Source: Stutzerimonas xanthomarina (GTDB lineage Bacteria > Pseudomonadota > Gammaproteobacteria > Pseudomonadales > Pseudomonadaceae). Taken from it: a DNA stretch of 64,000 nucleotides. The stretch covers positions 248,001-312,000 of the forward strand of contig NZ_RHQM01000004.1 of the NCBI RefSeq assembly GCF_003935375.1, given 5' to 3'. Under the pieces are notes generated by a model. The model was given only the letters and a program-made list of their open reading frames with translations. It ran no database searches and was not told where the DNA came from. Of the stretch, positions 46,055 through 55,203 are shown one piece after another; position 1 is the first letter of the stretch; each line of letters opens with the position of its first letter. The position numbers and the translations under genes were made by a program.

Positions 46055-47307
46055 CCGGCAATCTCCGTACAGCCTTCTTCAGCGCCCTGCTGGTCATCGC
46101 CGTTGCGGTGCCGGTATTCGGCCTGAAGCTCACCACCGTCGGCATCCGCGTCGAAGTGCACGGCGCTGAAGCCGGTACGTTCTGGATCATCGCCGCCTGC
46201 GCGGTAGCCATGTTCGTCTGGCAACAGTTCCGTACTCACCTGGCCGCCGGCTGGGCCGCCAGCCCAAGCCTGCCGAGCGTACCCGCAGGCGCGGGTAGCT
46301 TCCTTACCCTGCCCTCGACCCAACGCTGGATCATCATCGCTCTGATCCTCGTCGCGCTGGCGTGGCCGTTCTATGGATCACGCGGCGCGGTGGACATCGC
46401 CACGCTGATCCTGATCTACGTGATGCTCGGCCTCGGGCTGAACATCGTCGTCGGTCTGGCCGGCCTGCTCGACCTGGGTTACGTCGGTTTCTACGCCGTC
46501 GGTGCCTACACCTACGCGCTGCTCTCGCACTATTACGGGGTCGGGTTCTGGACTGCACTGCCCATCGCCGGCGCGATGGCGGCGCTGTTCGGCTTCCTGC
46601 TGGGCTTCCCGGTGTTGCGCCTGCGCGGTGACTATCTGGCCATCGTGACTCTCGGCTTCGGCGAGATCATCCGCATCCTGCTGCGCAACATGACCGACCT
46701 CACCGGCGGCCCGAACGGCATCAGCGGCATCGACAAACCGACCCTGTTCGGCCTGTCCTTCGACCGCCGCGCAGCCGAGGGCATGCAGACGTTCCACGAG
46801 TATTTCGGCGTGGCCTATAACTCGGTGAACAAAGTGATCTTCCTCTACCTGATCGCCCTGCTACTGGTGCTGTTGACGTTGTTCGTGATCAACCGCCTGC
46901 TGCGCATGCCGATCGGCCGCGCCTGGGAAGCCTTGCGCGAAGACGAGATCGCCTGCCGCGCGCTGGGCATGAACCCCACCGTGATCAAGCTCTCGGCATT
47001 CACCCTAGGTGCAACCTTTGCCGGTTTCGCCGGCAGTTTCTTCGCCGCACGCCAGGGCCTGGTGTCGCCGGAGTCGTTCACCTTCATCGAGTCGGCGATC
47101 ATTCTCGCCATCGTCGTGCTGGGTGGCATGGGCTCGCAGCTCGGCGTAATCCTAGCCGCCATCGTGATGATCCTGCTACCTGAGCTGATGCGCGAATTCA
47201 GCGAATACCGCATGTTGATGTTCGGCGCCCTGATGGTGCTGATGATGATCTGGCGTCCGCAAGGCCTGCTGCCGATGCAACGCCCACACCTGGAGCTGAA
47301 GCAATGA
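46051..47307 (+). CDS. braE: Branched-chain amino-acid ABC transporter permease (LivM/BraE)
   Basis: A 418-residue permease. The first ~100 residues (two extra helices plus linker) are the extension seen in Pseudomonas BraE; the core then shows [39 protein letters not shown] and [20 protein letters not shown] (EAA loop). It pairs with BraD to form the channel. ATGA overlap on both sides with braD and braF. Confidence 0.93.
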
Positions 47308-48071
47308 GCCGCCCGATTCTAGAAGTACGCGGCCTGATGATGCGTTTTGGCGGCCTGCTGGCGGTCAACGAGGTGGGGCTGACGGTACATGACAAACAGG
47401 TGGTTTCGATGATCGGCCCCAACGGCGCCGGCAAGACCACGGTGTTCAACTGCCTGACCGGCTTCTATCAGCCGACCGCGGGGGAAATCATCCTCGACGG
47501 CACGCCGATCCATGGCCTGCCTGGCCACAAGATCGCTCGTCAGGGCGTGGTGCGCACGTTCCAAAACGTCCGCCTGTTCAAGGACATGACGGCGGTGGAA
47601 AACCTGTTGGTGGCCCAGCACCGTCACCTGAACACCGGCTTCCTTTCCGGCTTGTTCAAGACGCCGGCGTTTCGCAAGAGCGAGCGCGAGGCGATGGACT
47701 TCGCTGCGCACTGGCTGGAACAGGTCAATCTGACCGATGTCGCCAATCGACCGGCGGGCACCCTCGCCTACGGCCAGCAGCGCCGTCTGGAAATCGCCCG
47801 CTGCATGATGACGCGTCCACGCATCCTCATGCTCGACGAACCGGCGGCCGGCCTGAACCCCAGAGAAACCGAGGACCTCAAGGCCCTGATCGCCATGCTA
47901 CGCGACAAACACGGGGTCACCGTGCTGCTGATCGAGCACGACATGAAGCTGGTCATGAGCATTTCCGACCACATCTACGTGATCAATCAGGGCACCCCGC
48001 TGGCCAATGGTTCACCCGAGCAAGTCCGTAACAATCCGGACGTGATCAAAGCCTATCTGGGGGAGGCGTAA
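47304..48071 (+). CDS. braF: Branched-chain amino-acid ABC transporter ATPase (LivG/BraF)
   Basis: A 255-residue ABC ATPase: Walker [33 protein letters not shown] as the signature region, Walker [13 protein letters not shown] and His switch IEHDMKLVM. Overlaps braE by four bases and is two bases before braG. Confidence 0.93.
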   Translation: MSRPILEVRGLMMRFGGLLAVNEVGLTVHDKQVVSMIGPNGAGKTTVFNCLTGFYQPTAGEIILDGTPIHGLPGHKIARQGVVRTFQNVRLFKDMTAVENLLVAQHRHLNTGFLSGLFKTPAFRKSEREAMDFAAHWLEQVNLTDVANRPAGTLAYGQQRRLEIARCMMTRPRILMLDEPAAGLNPRETEDLKALIAMLRDKHGVTVLLIEHDMKLVMSISDHIYVINQGTPLANGSPEQVRNNPDVIKAYLGEA

Positions 48072-48073
48072 GC

Positions 48074-48775
48074 ATGCTGACTTTCGAAAACGTCTCGACC
48101 TTCTACGGCAAGATCCAGGCCCTGCACGACATCAACGTGCAGGTCGAACAGGGCGAGATCGTCACCCTGATCGGCGCCAACGGTGCCGGCAAGTCGACCC
48201 TGCTGATGACCCTATGCGGCTCGCCGCAGGCGGCCAGTGGCAGCATCCGCTTCCAGGGCGAGGAGCTGGTCGGCCAGCAGACCTGCGACATCATGCGCAA
48301 GGCCATCGCCGTGGTACCCGAAGGCCGGCGGATCTTCGCCCGCCTGACGGTTGAGGAAAACCTCTCCATGGGCGGCTTCTTCACCGGCAAGACGGACTTT
48401 CAGGAGCAACTGGACAAGGTGCTCGGCCTGTTTCCGCGGCTCAAGGAGCGCTACCAGCAACGCGGTGGCACCATGTCCGGCGGTGAACAGCAGATGCTCG
48501 CCATCGCCCGCGCGCTGATGAGCAAACCCAAGCTGCTGCTACTCGACGAGCCATCGCTGGGCTTGGCGCCGATCATCATCCAGCAGATTTTCGAGATCAT
48601 CGAACAGCTGCGTGAGGATGGCGTGACGGTGTTTCTGGTCGAGCAGAACGCCAACCAGGCGCTCAAGCTGGCCGACCGCGGTTACGTGCTGGAGAACGGG
48701 CATATCGTCATGCAGGGCAGCGGCGAGGACCTGCTGACCGATCCGAAAGTGCGCGACGCCTACCTGGGCGGCTGA
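48074..48775 (+). CDS. braG: Branched-chain amino-acid ABC transporter ATPase (LivF/BraG)
   Basis: A 233-residue ABC ATPase: Walker A LIGANGAGKSTLLMTLCG, signature MSGGEQQMLAIARALM, Walker B LLLLDEPSLGLAP and VEQNANQALKLADRGYVLE at the switch. It is the last gene of the bra operon, and a strong terminator lies 25 bp after its stop. Confidence 0.94.
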   Translation: MLTFENVSTFYGKIQALHDINVQVEQGEIVTLIGANGAGKSTLLMTLCGSPQAASGSIRFQGEELVGQQTCDIMRKAIAVVPEGRRIFARLTVEENLSMGGFFTGKTDFQEQLDKVLGLFPRLKERYQQRGGTMSGGEQQMLAIARALMSKPKLLLLDEPSLGLAPIIIQQIFEIIEQLREDGVTVFLVEQNANQALKLADRGYVLENGHIVMQGSGEDLLTDPKVRDAYLGG

Positions 48776-48800
48776 CATCGCCACCACGCTCAACGAAAAA

Positions 48801-48825
48801 GCCCTGCCAACCGGCAGGGCTTTTT
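48801..48825 (+). terminator. Rho-independent terminator of the bra operon
   Basis: GCCCTGCC/GGCAGGGC stem (48801-48808, 48813-48820), loop AACC, then T5. The five As before the stem make it symmetric, but only the plus-strand bra operon ends here. Confidence 0.88.
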
Positions 48826-48942
48826 CGTCTTATACGTGTTCATCGCGCAGCCGAACCCGGGCGCTGCGCGTGCAGTCGAAGAACCGCTATCCTTCTTCCA
48901 ACTCCCTTCGCCAACATAACGATCACCAAGGAGATCCCCCCG

Positions 48943-49749
48943 ATGCGCCACTGCCTGTTCGGCCTGCTCATGGTTGCCAGCGTCACTGCGAATGCCGAGA
49001 TTCAGACGCAGGAAATCACCTACACCGCTGCCGATGGCACCGAGATGATCGGCTACTACGCCTATGACGACGCCATCGAAGGCAAGCGTCCCGGCATCGT
49101 CGTGGTACACGAATGGTGGGGGCTGAACGACTACGCCAAGCAGCGCGCTCGCGACCTCGCCGAGCTGGGCTACAGCGCGTTGGCAATCGACATGTACGGC
49201 GAAGGCAAGAACACCGATCACCCGAACGACGCCATGAGCTTCATGCAGGCCGCGCTGAAGGACGCCGATGCTGCCAAGGGCCGCTTCAACGCCGGCCTTG
49301 ACCTGCTCAAGGAACAGGCCCAGACCGATACCGCCAAACTGGGCGCGGTGGGCTACTGCTTCGGCGGCAAGGTGGTTCTGGACATGGCGCGACAGGGTGT
49401 GCCGCTGGAAGGCGTGGTCAGCTTCCACGGCGCGTTGGCCACCGAAACCCGCGCCGCCCCCGGCAGCGTCAAGGCGCGTGTGCTGGTCGAGCATGGCAGC
49501 GAGGACAGCATGATCAGCACCGACGACATCGCCGCGCTGAACGTCGAGATGGTCAAGGCCGGTGCCGACTACCAGTTCGTCAGCCTGCCCGGCGCCAAGC
49601 ACGGCTTCACCAATCCGGGCGCCGACGCCCACCAGAAGAATGGCCTGGACGTCGCCTATCAGAAGGCCGCGGACGAACGCTCCTGGCGCGACATGCAACG
49701 CTTTTTCGAAGACACCTTTGGCACGTTGGCGACCGCCCGGGCGCAGTGA
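48943..49749 (+). CDS. Periplasmic dienelactone-hydrolase-family protein
   Basis: A 268-residue alpha/beta hydrolase with a signal peptide (about 1-19, ...VTANA). The nucleophile Cys is in GYCFGGKVVLD (about 139-149), Asp candidate in GSEDSMIS and His in GAKHGFTNPGA, matching the Cys-Asp-His triad of dienelactone hydrolases. The export signal separates it from the cytosolic catabolic enzyme; its true substrate is unknown. AAGGAG lies about nine bases before the ATG. No catabolic genes are nearby. Confidence 0.85.
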   Translation: MRHCLFGLLMVASVTANAEIQTQEITYTAADGTEMIGYYAYDDAIEGKRPGIVVVHEWWGLNDYAKQRARDLAELGYSALAIDMYGEGKNTDHPNDAMSFMQAALKDADAAKGRFNAGLDLLKEQAQTDTAKLGAVGYCFGGKVVLDMARQGVPLEGVVSFHGALATETRAAPGSVKARVLVEHGSEDSMISTDDIAALNVEMVKAGADYQFVSLPGAKHGFTNPGADAHQKNGLDVAYQKAADERSWRDMQRFFEDTFGTLATARAQ

Positions 49750-49845
49750 TCGGCTCGCTTCTCGACCGTGATTCGTCCCGGCGGCACGCCTGCCGCCGGG
49801 GCGCGTGCTAGCATTGCGCGCACAACTCACCGTCGATCACGAGTC

Positions 49846-50286
49846 ATGGCCGAACACGATTTCCGCTACACCCTGCTCAACCCCGCCCACACCCTCACCG
49901 AATGCCGTGCGCTGGCGCCGGGCCGCTATCAGGTAACCGGCAATGGCGGCTCGATTCGCAGCGGCGATGTACTGATCGTCACGCTCAAGGGCAGCCGCGA
50001 CCTTTCCCAGCGCCTGACAGTGGAGAAGGTCCGCCACCTGATCAACCCACCGGGGCAATGGATGGCCGTGGCCAGCGGGCCGGTATTCCGCGAACTGGAA
50101 ATCCTCAACTGGCAGGTCGCCTGCGACAGCTGCGGCAAACAGCTGGATTTCGAGTTCGCCGTGGACGCCAAGCTCGGCGAGGCCGCACGCAAGCCCGCCG
50201 CCCAGGCGCGCATCACCGAACTGGGCTGGTCCGGTCAGAGCGACCAGCACCGCTGCCCCAGCTGCCAGAAGGAGCAACAGGCATGA
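49846..50286 (+). CDS. Hypothetical protein with CxxC zinc-ribbon pairs
   Basis: A 146-residue cytoplasmic protein with two Cys pairs, CDSCGKQ (about 108-114) and CPSCQKE near the end, which probably bind one zinc. The N-terminal half is a beta-rich stretch (SIRSGDVLIVTLKGSRDL) I cannot assign to a family. It overlaps the META-domain lipoprotein gene by four bases (ATGA), so they are translationally coupled; no functional link is known. Confidence 0.7.
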   Translation: MAEHDFRYTLLNPAHTLTECRALAPGRYQVTGNGGSIRSGDVLIVTLKGSRDLSQRLTVEKVRHLINPPGQWMAVASGPVFRELEILNWQVACDSCGKQLDFEFAVDAKLGEAARKPAAQARITELGWSGQSDQHRCPSCQKEQQA

Positions 50287-50684
50287 CTTCACGAATCCTG
50301 CCACTCATCGCAGCCCTCGGACTCACAGGCTGTGCCACCGAGCAACTCGAACTGCAACGCGACGTCACCTACATCGCCGAATGGATCGGCGATGACGCCG
50401 TGATCGGCCGCACCCCCGTCTCGCTCACACTGAGCGACGGCCGCGCCTACGGCAACGCGGGCTGCAACCACTGGTTCGGCAGTTACGAGCGTGATGGCCA
50501 GCAGATCCGCTTCAGCAACCTGGGCAGCACACGCAAGATGTGTGCGGAGGAAATCATGGAGCAGGAGCACCACTTCCTCGATCTGCTCAATCGCGTCGAG
50601 CGCTGGGATGTCTCCAACATCGACCAACTGCGCCTTTGGCCCGCCCAGGGCACCCCGCTACGGCTCTGGCCGGAACAGGAATAA
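50283..50684 (+). CDS. META-domain lipoprotein (HslJ-like)
   Basis: A 133-residue lipoprotein. The short signal ends in lipobox LTGC (Cys17). The META domain is recognised from GRAYGNAGCNHWFGSYE and FSNLGSTRKMCAEEIMEQEHHFLDLLN, with the conserved GCN and MAC-like (MCAEE) positions. HslJ-type proteins are linked to novobiocin tolerance and heat in E. coli, but the mechanism is not established. Coupled to the upstream zinc-ribbon gene. An intergenic gap of 300 bp follows. Confidence 0.8.
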   Translation: MTSRILPLIAALGLTGCATEQLELQRDVTYIAEWIGDDAVIGRTPVSLTLSDGRAYGNAGCNHWFGSYERDGQQIRFSNLGSTRKMCAEEIMEQEHHFLDLLNRVERWDVSNIDQLRLWPAQGTPLRLWPEQE

Positions 50685-50695
50685 CGCGCCAAATA

Positions 50696-50719
50696 TGCGC
50701 ATGCAACAAGGCATGCGCA
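50696..50719. repeat. Perfect inverted repeat TGCGCATGC-N6-GCATGCGCA
   Basis: Nine-base arms at 50696-50704 and 50711-50719 with spacer AACAAG, 12 bp after the META lipoprotein stop. There is no T run after it. It may end that transcript, or be the upstream binding site for an activator of the sigma54-like promoter about 145 bp downstream. Confidence 0.4.
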
Positions 50720-50861
50720 CTGCTTTCACGCGAGATCACATCTGCCGACCCTTCCTTACGGCGCATCTGACACAGCGCCTGGGACCCGCCGCCCCGCGGA
50801 TTCCGGCGCTCAGCGCCTGTGAACAAGCCCGAGCAAAGCCGCCTGCCGACCTTCACGAAAT

Positions 50862-50876
50862 TGGCACATCCAGTGC
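50862..50876 (+). promoter_or_regulatory. Sigma54-type -24/-12 promoter
   Basis: TGGCACATCCAGTGCA has the invariant GG and GC with exactly ten bases between them and agrees with the consensus TGGCAC-N5-TTGCA except for G in place of the first T of the -12 element. Transcription would start near 50887 on the plus strand, where there is no protein gene in that direction. Confidence 0.6.
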
Positions 50877-50886
50877 ATAGACTGAA

Positions 50887-50979
50887 TCAACCAGTTTCGG
50901 GGACCCTGGTACAGGCAGGCCAGGGATTCCCCTCTTTTACACCCAGACGAAAAGGCCGCTCATATTGAGCGGCCTTTTT
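50887..50979 (+). ncRNA. Candidate sigma54-dependent small RNA, about 93 nt
   Basis: Between the sigma54-like promoter and a strong terminator there is no plus-strand ORF of note. The segment 50898-50933 can fold into a long hairpin: GGGGA pairs with TTCCCC and CCTGG with CCAGG, around a GC-rich loop (TACAGGCAGG). A single-stranded CTCTTTTACACCCAGACG linker then leads to the terminator stem. I do not recognise it as CrcZ, RsmY/Z, PrrF or PhrS. Ends are estimated from the promoter and terminator. Confidence 0.5.
50952..50979. terminator. Strong rho-independent terminator between the sRNA candidate and mshQ
   Basis: An 11-bp stem AAGGCCGCTCA/TGAGCGGCCTT (50952-50962, 50966-50976), loop TAT, then T run to 50979. 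The complementary A run gives a shorter T tract on the minus strand, so it may also end the msh transcript, whose last gene stops at 50985. Confidence 0.9.
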
Positions 50980-50984
50980 GCGTT

Positions 50985-53900
50985 CTAGCGATACACCTCG
51001 CGGCGGAAGATGACGGGTGGGTAGCCTGCATAGCCACCGAACGTAGCGATGGCGCTGGGGTTGGTCGGACCGGTACCGAGCCAATCGAAGTGGAGCCAAC
51101 TAGGCACATGTGGCTCGACCCGTATGCTGCCCGTATTGTCAGCGCCAGGCGCACTGAGAGTGATCAGACGTATGCCCTGCGAGGCTTCTCCTAAGGTTGC
51201 ACTCGTTTCTTCGATCGACAGGTTACCGCTCGGGTTATCGAGCGTGATGGTCTCGCTGACGACGGCACAGTCTTCATCTGCCGGGTCCGTATTGGTTACG
51301 AACGCGCTGCCGGTCCACTTCTCCAGCACAAGCGGAAGACGCAGGGGACTCAGTTCCGACCCCGTCGCCCCCTCCTGCCTGTAACGGCCCAAGATAATTT
51401 GCGAGCCGCTAATGGTGAATGCATGATCCTTCGCCGTATGGCTGGCACTGGCTTCGGCGACGAAGATCTTATCGTCGTCGATGAGCTGCGCCTTGCCAGT
51501 AAAGACCTCGATCTGCGCATCGAACAGTCTGTCGTCGTCATTCGGGACCGCCCCTCGCAGATACCGAAGTAGCAGTGAAGCAGGCATTTCCAGCGTTTTT
51601 GTGCCATCGCCGGCAGTCGTATCCGTTTCGCTGGGCGACCCCGCACCTCCGACGCTCAACCTGATGGCGACACAGTTGGCCTTGTTGTTTTCCAATCTGC
51701 AGTCCAGATCCGTAGGCGCACCCTCGCCAGGAATACGCTGGTCGAGCGAAGTACGCCCGACATTGGAAAAGAAGGTCGGCGACCAGGCTTTCGGAAATTT
51801 CCAGAACGCCCCACGGTCATAGTTGGTCGTGGTGACTCCGCTGCGATTCTTGCCAGTGATGGTGAGGCTCGGTAATTCGCTGAACTCCAGTTGCTGCGCC
51901 TGATAGGTATAGCCTGCGCTACAGGCCGGCCGGAGCGAGCCGGCCCCCGTCGCTTCGAGATAGGCAGGTGTGATCCGGCCGATATTCGCCGAAGTCCCGC
52001 CGCTCACCGCCTGCCCATCCAGATAACCACCGGGAAACGGCGTGGCGCTGATACGGAACACCCCCACCTCGGAAAACTTAACGCTCTGTACCACCTCCGA
52101 TGACAAGCTGTCGTAACCCTCGGTGATCGGCCTATGGTCGTAACGATTCTGGTCGCTGGCAGCCAGAGTCACCGTACCTCCGACCCCATCGGCCGGAGCC
52201 ACCAGCACAGAAGCCAAGGCGATGTTGTCGTGACGAAAGTTGGGCGTGGTGTTATTGCCTACGCAAAGGTCGGTATCCTCATCGCTCTGCCAGCCTACGG
52301 GCCTGAAGCGTACTGCGAAACCGTCACCTGCCGAGAAAAAAGCCTGGCAGCTAGAATCACCTTTTTCGCAGGCCCACTGTGTCGGTGAGTCCGTAGGCTC
52401 GACACATAGACCAACTGGCTTAACGACGAACTGATCCGAACCTCGCATGATCAATCCGTCGTCTCCCGTACCGGAACTACCTTTATATCTAGCGTTGAGC
52501 TCCAGTTTTCCGGCATCGTTATAGCGAAGCCTGACGATCGCCTGGGCGTCCTTATCAAACGACAGCTTTAGCGTCGTTGCAGATGTTTCGGTAGGCGCGA
52601 CAACGTTGCCGTTGAGTTCGAGCGAGCGGCCCGCGCTCGTCGAAGGATCGATATAGCCAGACCAGAATTGCACTTCACGCTCAACGTTCTGGAACGCCGG
52701 GACGCACCGCTGCGAAGCATCATCTTTTCGCACGGCCCGGATCGGGACATCATCGGAAAGCTTGTTGGACAGCTGGGGCGGCACGTCGAAGACGAAGCCT
52801 GAGTCGGCAAACGAAAGCGAGCAGTTCTTGCCGAGAGGTCCGGAGCCAATCTTGCACAGGGTTTCACTTAGCGGCTTGGTCGGCGGATTCGAGCCTGCTA
52901 TCCCCAACGTTGCACTCCCCTCGGTCGTTCTGCGGAGTGAAAAGCTACCCGTGCCACCGGAGAAGGTTTGCGTATCGCTGCTGATGGTTGATCCGCCGGA
53001 AGACAATACCGCCGTGGCCGTGACCGCCTCGGTATAAAGGGTACAGGCCGTATCCAGGCAGGCCCTTACCGATACCTGAATCGGCGAACATGTCAGTCCA
53101 ACAGAAGGCGCAATGATCTCGAAATGGTCAATCTGAGCACCGATCGGATTCATCCGATTGGCACAAACTTGCAGGTCATCCAGCTCGTGGATGTTCACGC
53201 TGCTGCCCGTCGAGCCGGTGAAGCTGAGCCAGAAATTGTCCGGTACCGCGCCCTGCGAGCTATTCGCCTGAACGTCATAATCCGCAATCAGCTTGACGTA
53301 GTTGCTACCCGTCCCGCCCGTATCACGCTCGACGGTCACCAGCGTTTTGCCGCCGGTACGCGAATCGATCGTAACGCGGTACAGATGCCCCGGGGTCGCC
53401 GTCGAGGTCGAGTTGGCATTGTCGATACCCGGCGACAGAGTGCCGGTGCCAGTCAAGTAACGATAGCCGCTGACACCGCTTCCCGAGCCACGAATAGCGA
53501 TAGCATCGCTACGGGAACCAATCCCGCCATCACGGCCTTCGGTTGCGTTGGAATAATTGCCGAACTCATCGAAACCGATACCCAGCCAGCCACCGGCGAA
53601 GCCGGAAATATCGGTCTTCTGCGCATAACCGAGAGAACCGCCATAGGCACCGGGCTGCGGCGTTACACGGGCATCGGAGACAATTAGCGCCATACCGTCG
53701 GCGCCGCGATTGCTGTTGTTGGAATAGCCGTAGTAGCGGAACGTGACGCTAATCAGGTTGTTTGCCGCCGGGAAGGTGCGCTGGACCGTCGCCCCAGTTG
53801 CCACGTTGGTGCTGTCATTGGTCAGGCGAAGCCGGCCGTTGACAATACGTGGCTCGCCGAAGTTACCGCTTCGGGTGGTAACAGCCCAATCGCCGCCGAG

Positions 53901-55151
53901 TGAACTGCGGTTGAAGTTATCGGGGGACGCAGTAAGACAGACCGGCTCGACGATGCCATCGCACAGCTTCTGCGGCGTGGTAGCGCTCGGCGTGCACACA
54001 CCGTACACATGGCTGTCCCCAGTACCTTTGATTGTCTGGTTATCCCAGTCTGCCGCCTTCACGTTACCGTAGACCAACGAGTCATTATTCAGCTCCACCC
54101 TGTTGGTCGTGGTCAGGTTCCCAGTGACCTCGCTGCGATTCAGTTCGATATTCGAGCTGCTGGCAGAGACGTTACCCGTGACGCTCATGCCATTGAGCGC
54201 CACCGTGCAACAATTGCTGCTGATGTTTCCAGCCACGAATCCGTCATTCAGCGTCACCGAGCCCGCGGTTGCAGTGACGTTGCCATTAAAATCTGTGCTG
54301 CTCGCATTGATCGTGCGGGCATTGGTTTGGCCGCCCACGCTACCACCGTCCAGCGTTACCACTCCACGGGCATCGAGCCCTCCCGCAATCACGGTTCCGG
54401 CACTAGTAATGACATCTTGCGCTGCATTGATACTCCCACCGACGCGACCGCCGTCGAGGCTGACCGTACCGTAATCGTTGCTCAGGTTTCCGCTGATCGT
54501 CGTGCCGTTGACTGTCGACACGCTACCACCGCCGATGAGGCTAGCTGCGAGGCTGCCGCCACTAAAATTAGATGTCCCACTTACTGTTACATTGCCGGCG
54601 AAGCTGCTGTTGATAGCGGTGAGACCATTGCTGATTCGTGTCACACCCATAACGGAGCTGTCGGTGAGTCGGGTGTTGCCGCTGGAGGTCAGCGTGCCGC
54701 TGATCGACGTACCGGCCAGGATAACCGCCCCGCTTTGAGTTTCCAGTGAGCCATTTACGACCGTACCGGCTAGCGACACCGGACCTGACTCGTTGCGAAC
54801 AGAACCATAGATTACGCTGGAGCCGATCGAAGTAATCGGGCTGTAGCTTGACTGCAAGTCGATCGAACGGCTTGTGCTGCCGACGGTATTGCCTGAAAGC
54901 GTGACGCCACGGTGGGCAACCACCGTAATGTCACCCAGTGGCCAGTTCGAGGACAGCTTGTCCCCCTGATCGAGAGTAACGCTACCAGAGCAGGTAAAAA
55001 CGGTACTCAAAAAATTCACGCTCCATGTGCCTGAGCACGGCGCATCGGTGTTCCACACATCGAACGTATAAGCTTTGCCGTGTGCCGCCCCGGCAAACAG
55101 CAGGCCGATCAACGACATGGCACGAAGTAACCACGAGAACATTCCTGTCAT
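50985..55151 (-). CDS. mshQ: MshQ-like giant MSHA pilus protein with solenoid and lectin-like domains
   Basis: A 1388-residue secreted protein and last gene of the MSHA cluster. Signal peptide (about 1-25) is followed by degenerate ~20-residue repeats (about 80-385: ISGNLSNDYGTVSLDGG, VAGNISSNCCTVALNG, VTGNLTTTNRVELNN) that look like a right-handed beta-solenoid. Residues about 408-665 resemble an L-type (legume-like) lectin: RGADGMALIVSD, GGWLGIGFDEFGNYS, FWLSFTGSTGSSVNIHELDD. The rest (about 680-1388) is the DUF6701 region typical of MshQ. It is probably an extracellular pilus-associated or tip adhesin. The ATG at 55151 with AAGGA upstream gives the signal peptide. Base composition looks more AT-rich than its neighbours. 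Confidence 0.85.
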   Translation of the reverse strand: MTGMFSWLLRAMSLIGLLFAGAAHGKAYTFDVWNTDAPCSGTWSVNFLSTVFTCSGSVTLDQGDKLSSNWPLGDITVVAHRGVTLSGNTVGSTSRSIDLQSSYSPITSIGSSVIYGSVRNESGPVSLAGTVVNGSLETQSGAVILAGTSISGTLTSSGNTRLTDSSVMGVTRISNGLTAINSSFAGNVTVSGTSNFSGGSLAASLIGGGSVSTVNGTTISGNLSNDYGTVSLDGGRVGGSINAAQDVITSAGTVIAGGLDARGVVTLDGGSVGGQTNARTINASSTDFNGNVTATAGSVTLNDGFVAGNISSNCCTVALNGMSVTGNVSASSSNIELNRSEVTGNLTTTNRVELNNDSLVYGNVKAADWDNQTIKGTGDSHVYGVCTPSATTPQKLCDGIVEPVCLTASPDNFNRSSLGGDWAVTTRSGNFGEPRIVNGRLRLTNDSTNVATGATVQRTFPAANNLISVTFRYYGYSNNSNRGADGMALIVSDARVTPQPGAYGGSLGYAQKTDISGFAGGWLGIGFDEFGNYSNATEGRDGGIGSRSDAIAIRGSGSGVSGYRYLTGTGTLSPGIDNANSTSTATPGHLYRVTIDSRTGGKTLVTVERDTGGTGSNYVKLIADYDVQANSSQGAVPDNFWLSFTGSTGSSVNIHELDDLQVCANRMNPIGAQIDHFEIIAPSVGLTCSPIQVSVRACLDTACTLYTEAVTATAVLSSGGSTISSDTQTFSGGTGSFSLRRTTEGSATLGIAGSNPPTKPLSETLCKIGSGPLGKNCSLSFADSGFVFDVPPQLSNKLSDDVPIRAVRKDDASQRCVPAFQNVEREVQFWSGYIDPSTSAGRSLELNGNVVAPTETSATTLKLSFDKDAQAIVRLRYNDAGKLELNARYKGSSGTGDDGLIMRGSDQFVVKPVGLCVEPTDSPTQWACEKGDSSCQAFFSAGDGFAVRFRPVGWQSDEDTDLCVGNNTTPNFRHDNIALASVLVAPADGVGGTVTLAASDQNRYDHRPITEGYDSLSSEVVQSVKFSEVGVFRISATPFPGGYLDGQAVSGGTSANIGRITPAYLEATGAGSLRPACSAGYTYQAQQLEFSELPSLTITGKNRSGVTTTNYDRGAFWKFPKAWSPTFFSNVGRTSLDQRIPGEGAPTDLDCRLENNKANCVAIRLSVGGAGSPSETDTTAGDGTKTLEMPASLLLRYLRGAVPNDDDRLFDAQIEVFTGKAQLIDDDKIFVAEASASHTAKDHAFTISGSQIILGRYRQEGATGSELSPLRLPLVLEKWTGSAFVTNTDPADEDCAVVSETITLDNPSGNLSIEETSATLGEASQGIRLITLSAPGADNTGSIRVEPHVPSWLHFDWLGTGPTNPSAIATFGGYAGYPPVIFRREVYR

Positions 55152-55203
55152 CGTTTTGAAGTCCTTGAGGGTATGAGGGCCTCTGCCCGCAAGTTGAAGC
55201 ACG

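Noticed and set aside
50887-50979. Identity with RsmY/RsmZ or CrcZ
   Set aside because: There are no repeated exposed GGA loops or CA-rich Hfq/Crc motifs, and the length does not fit CrcZ.
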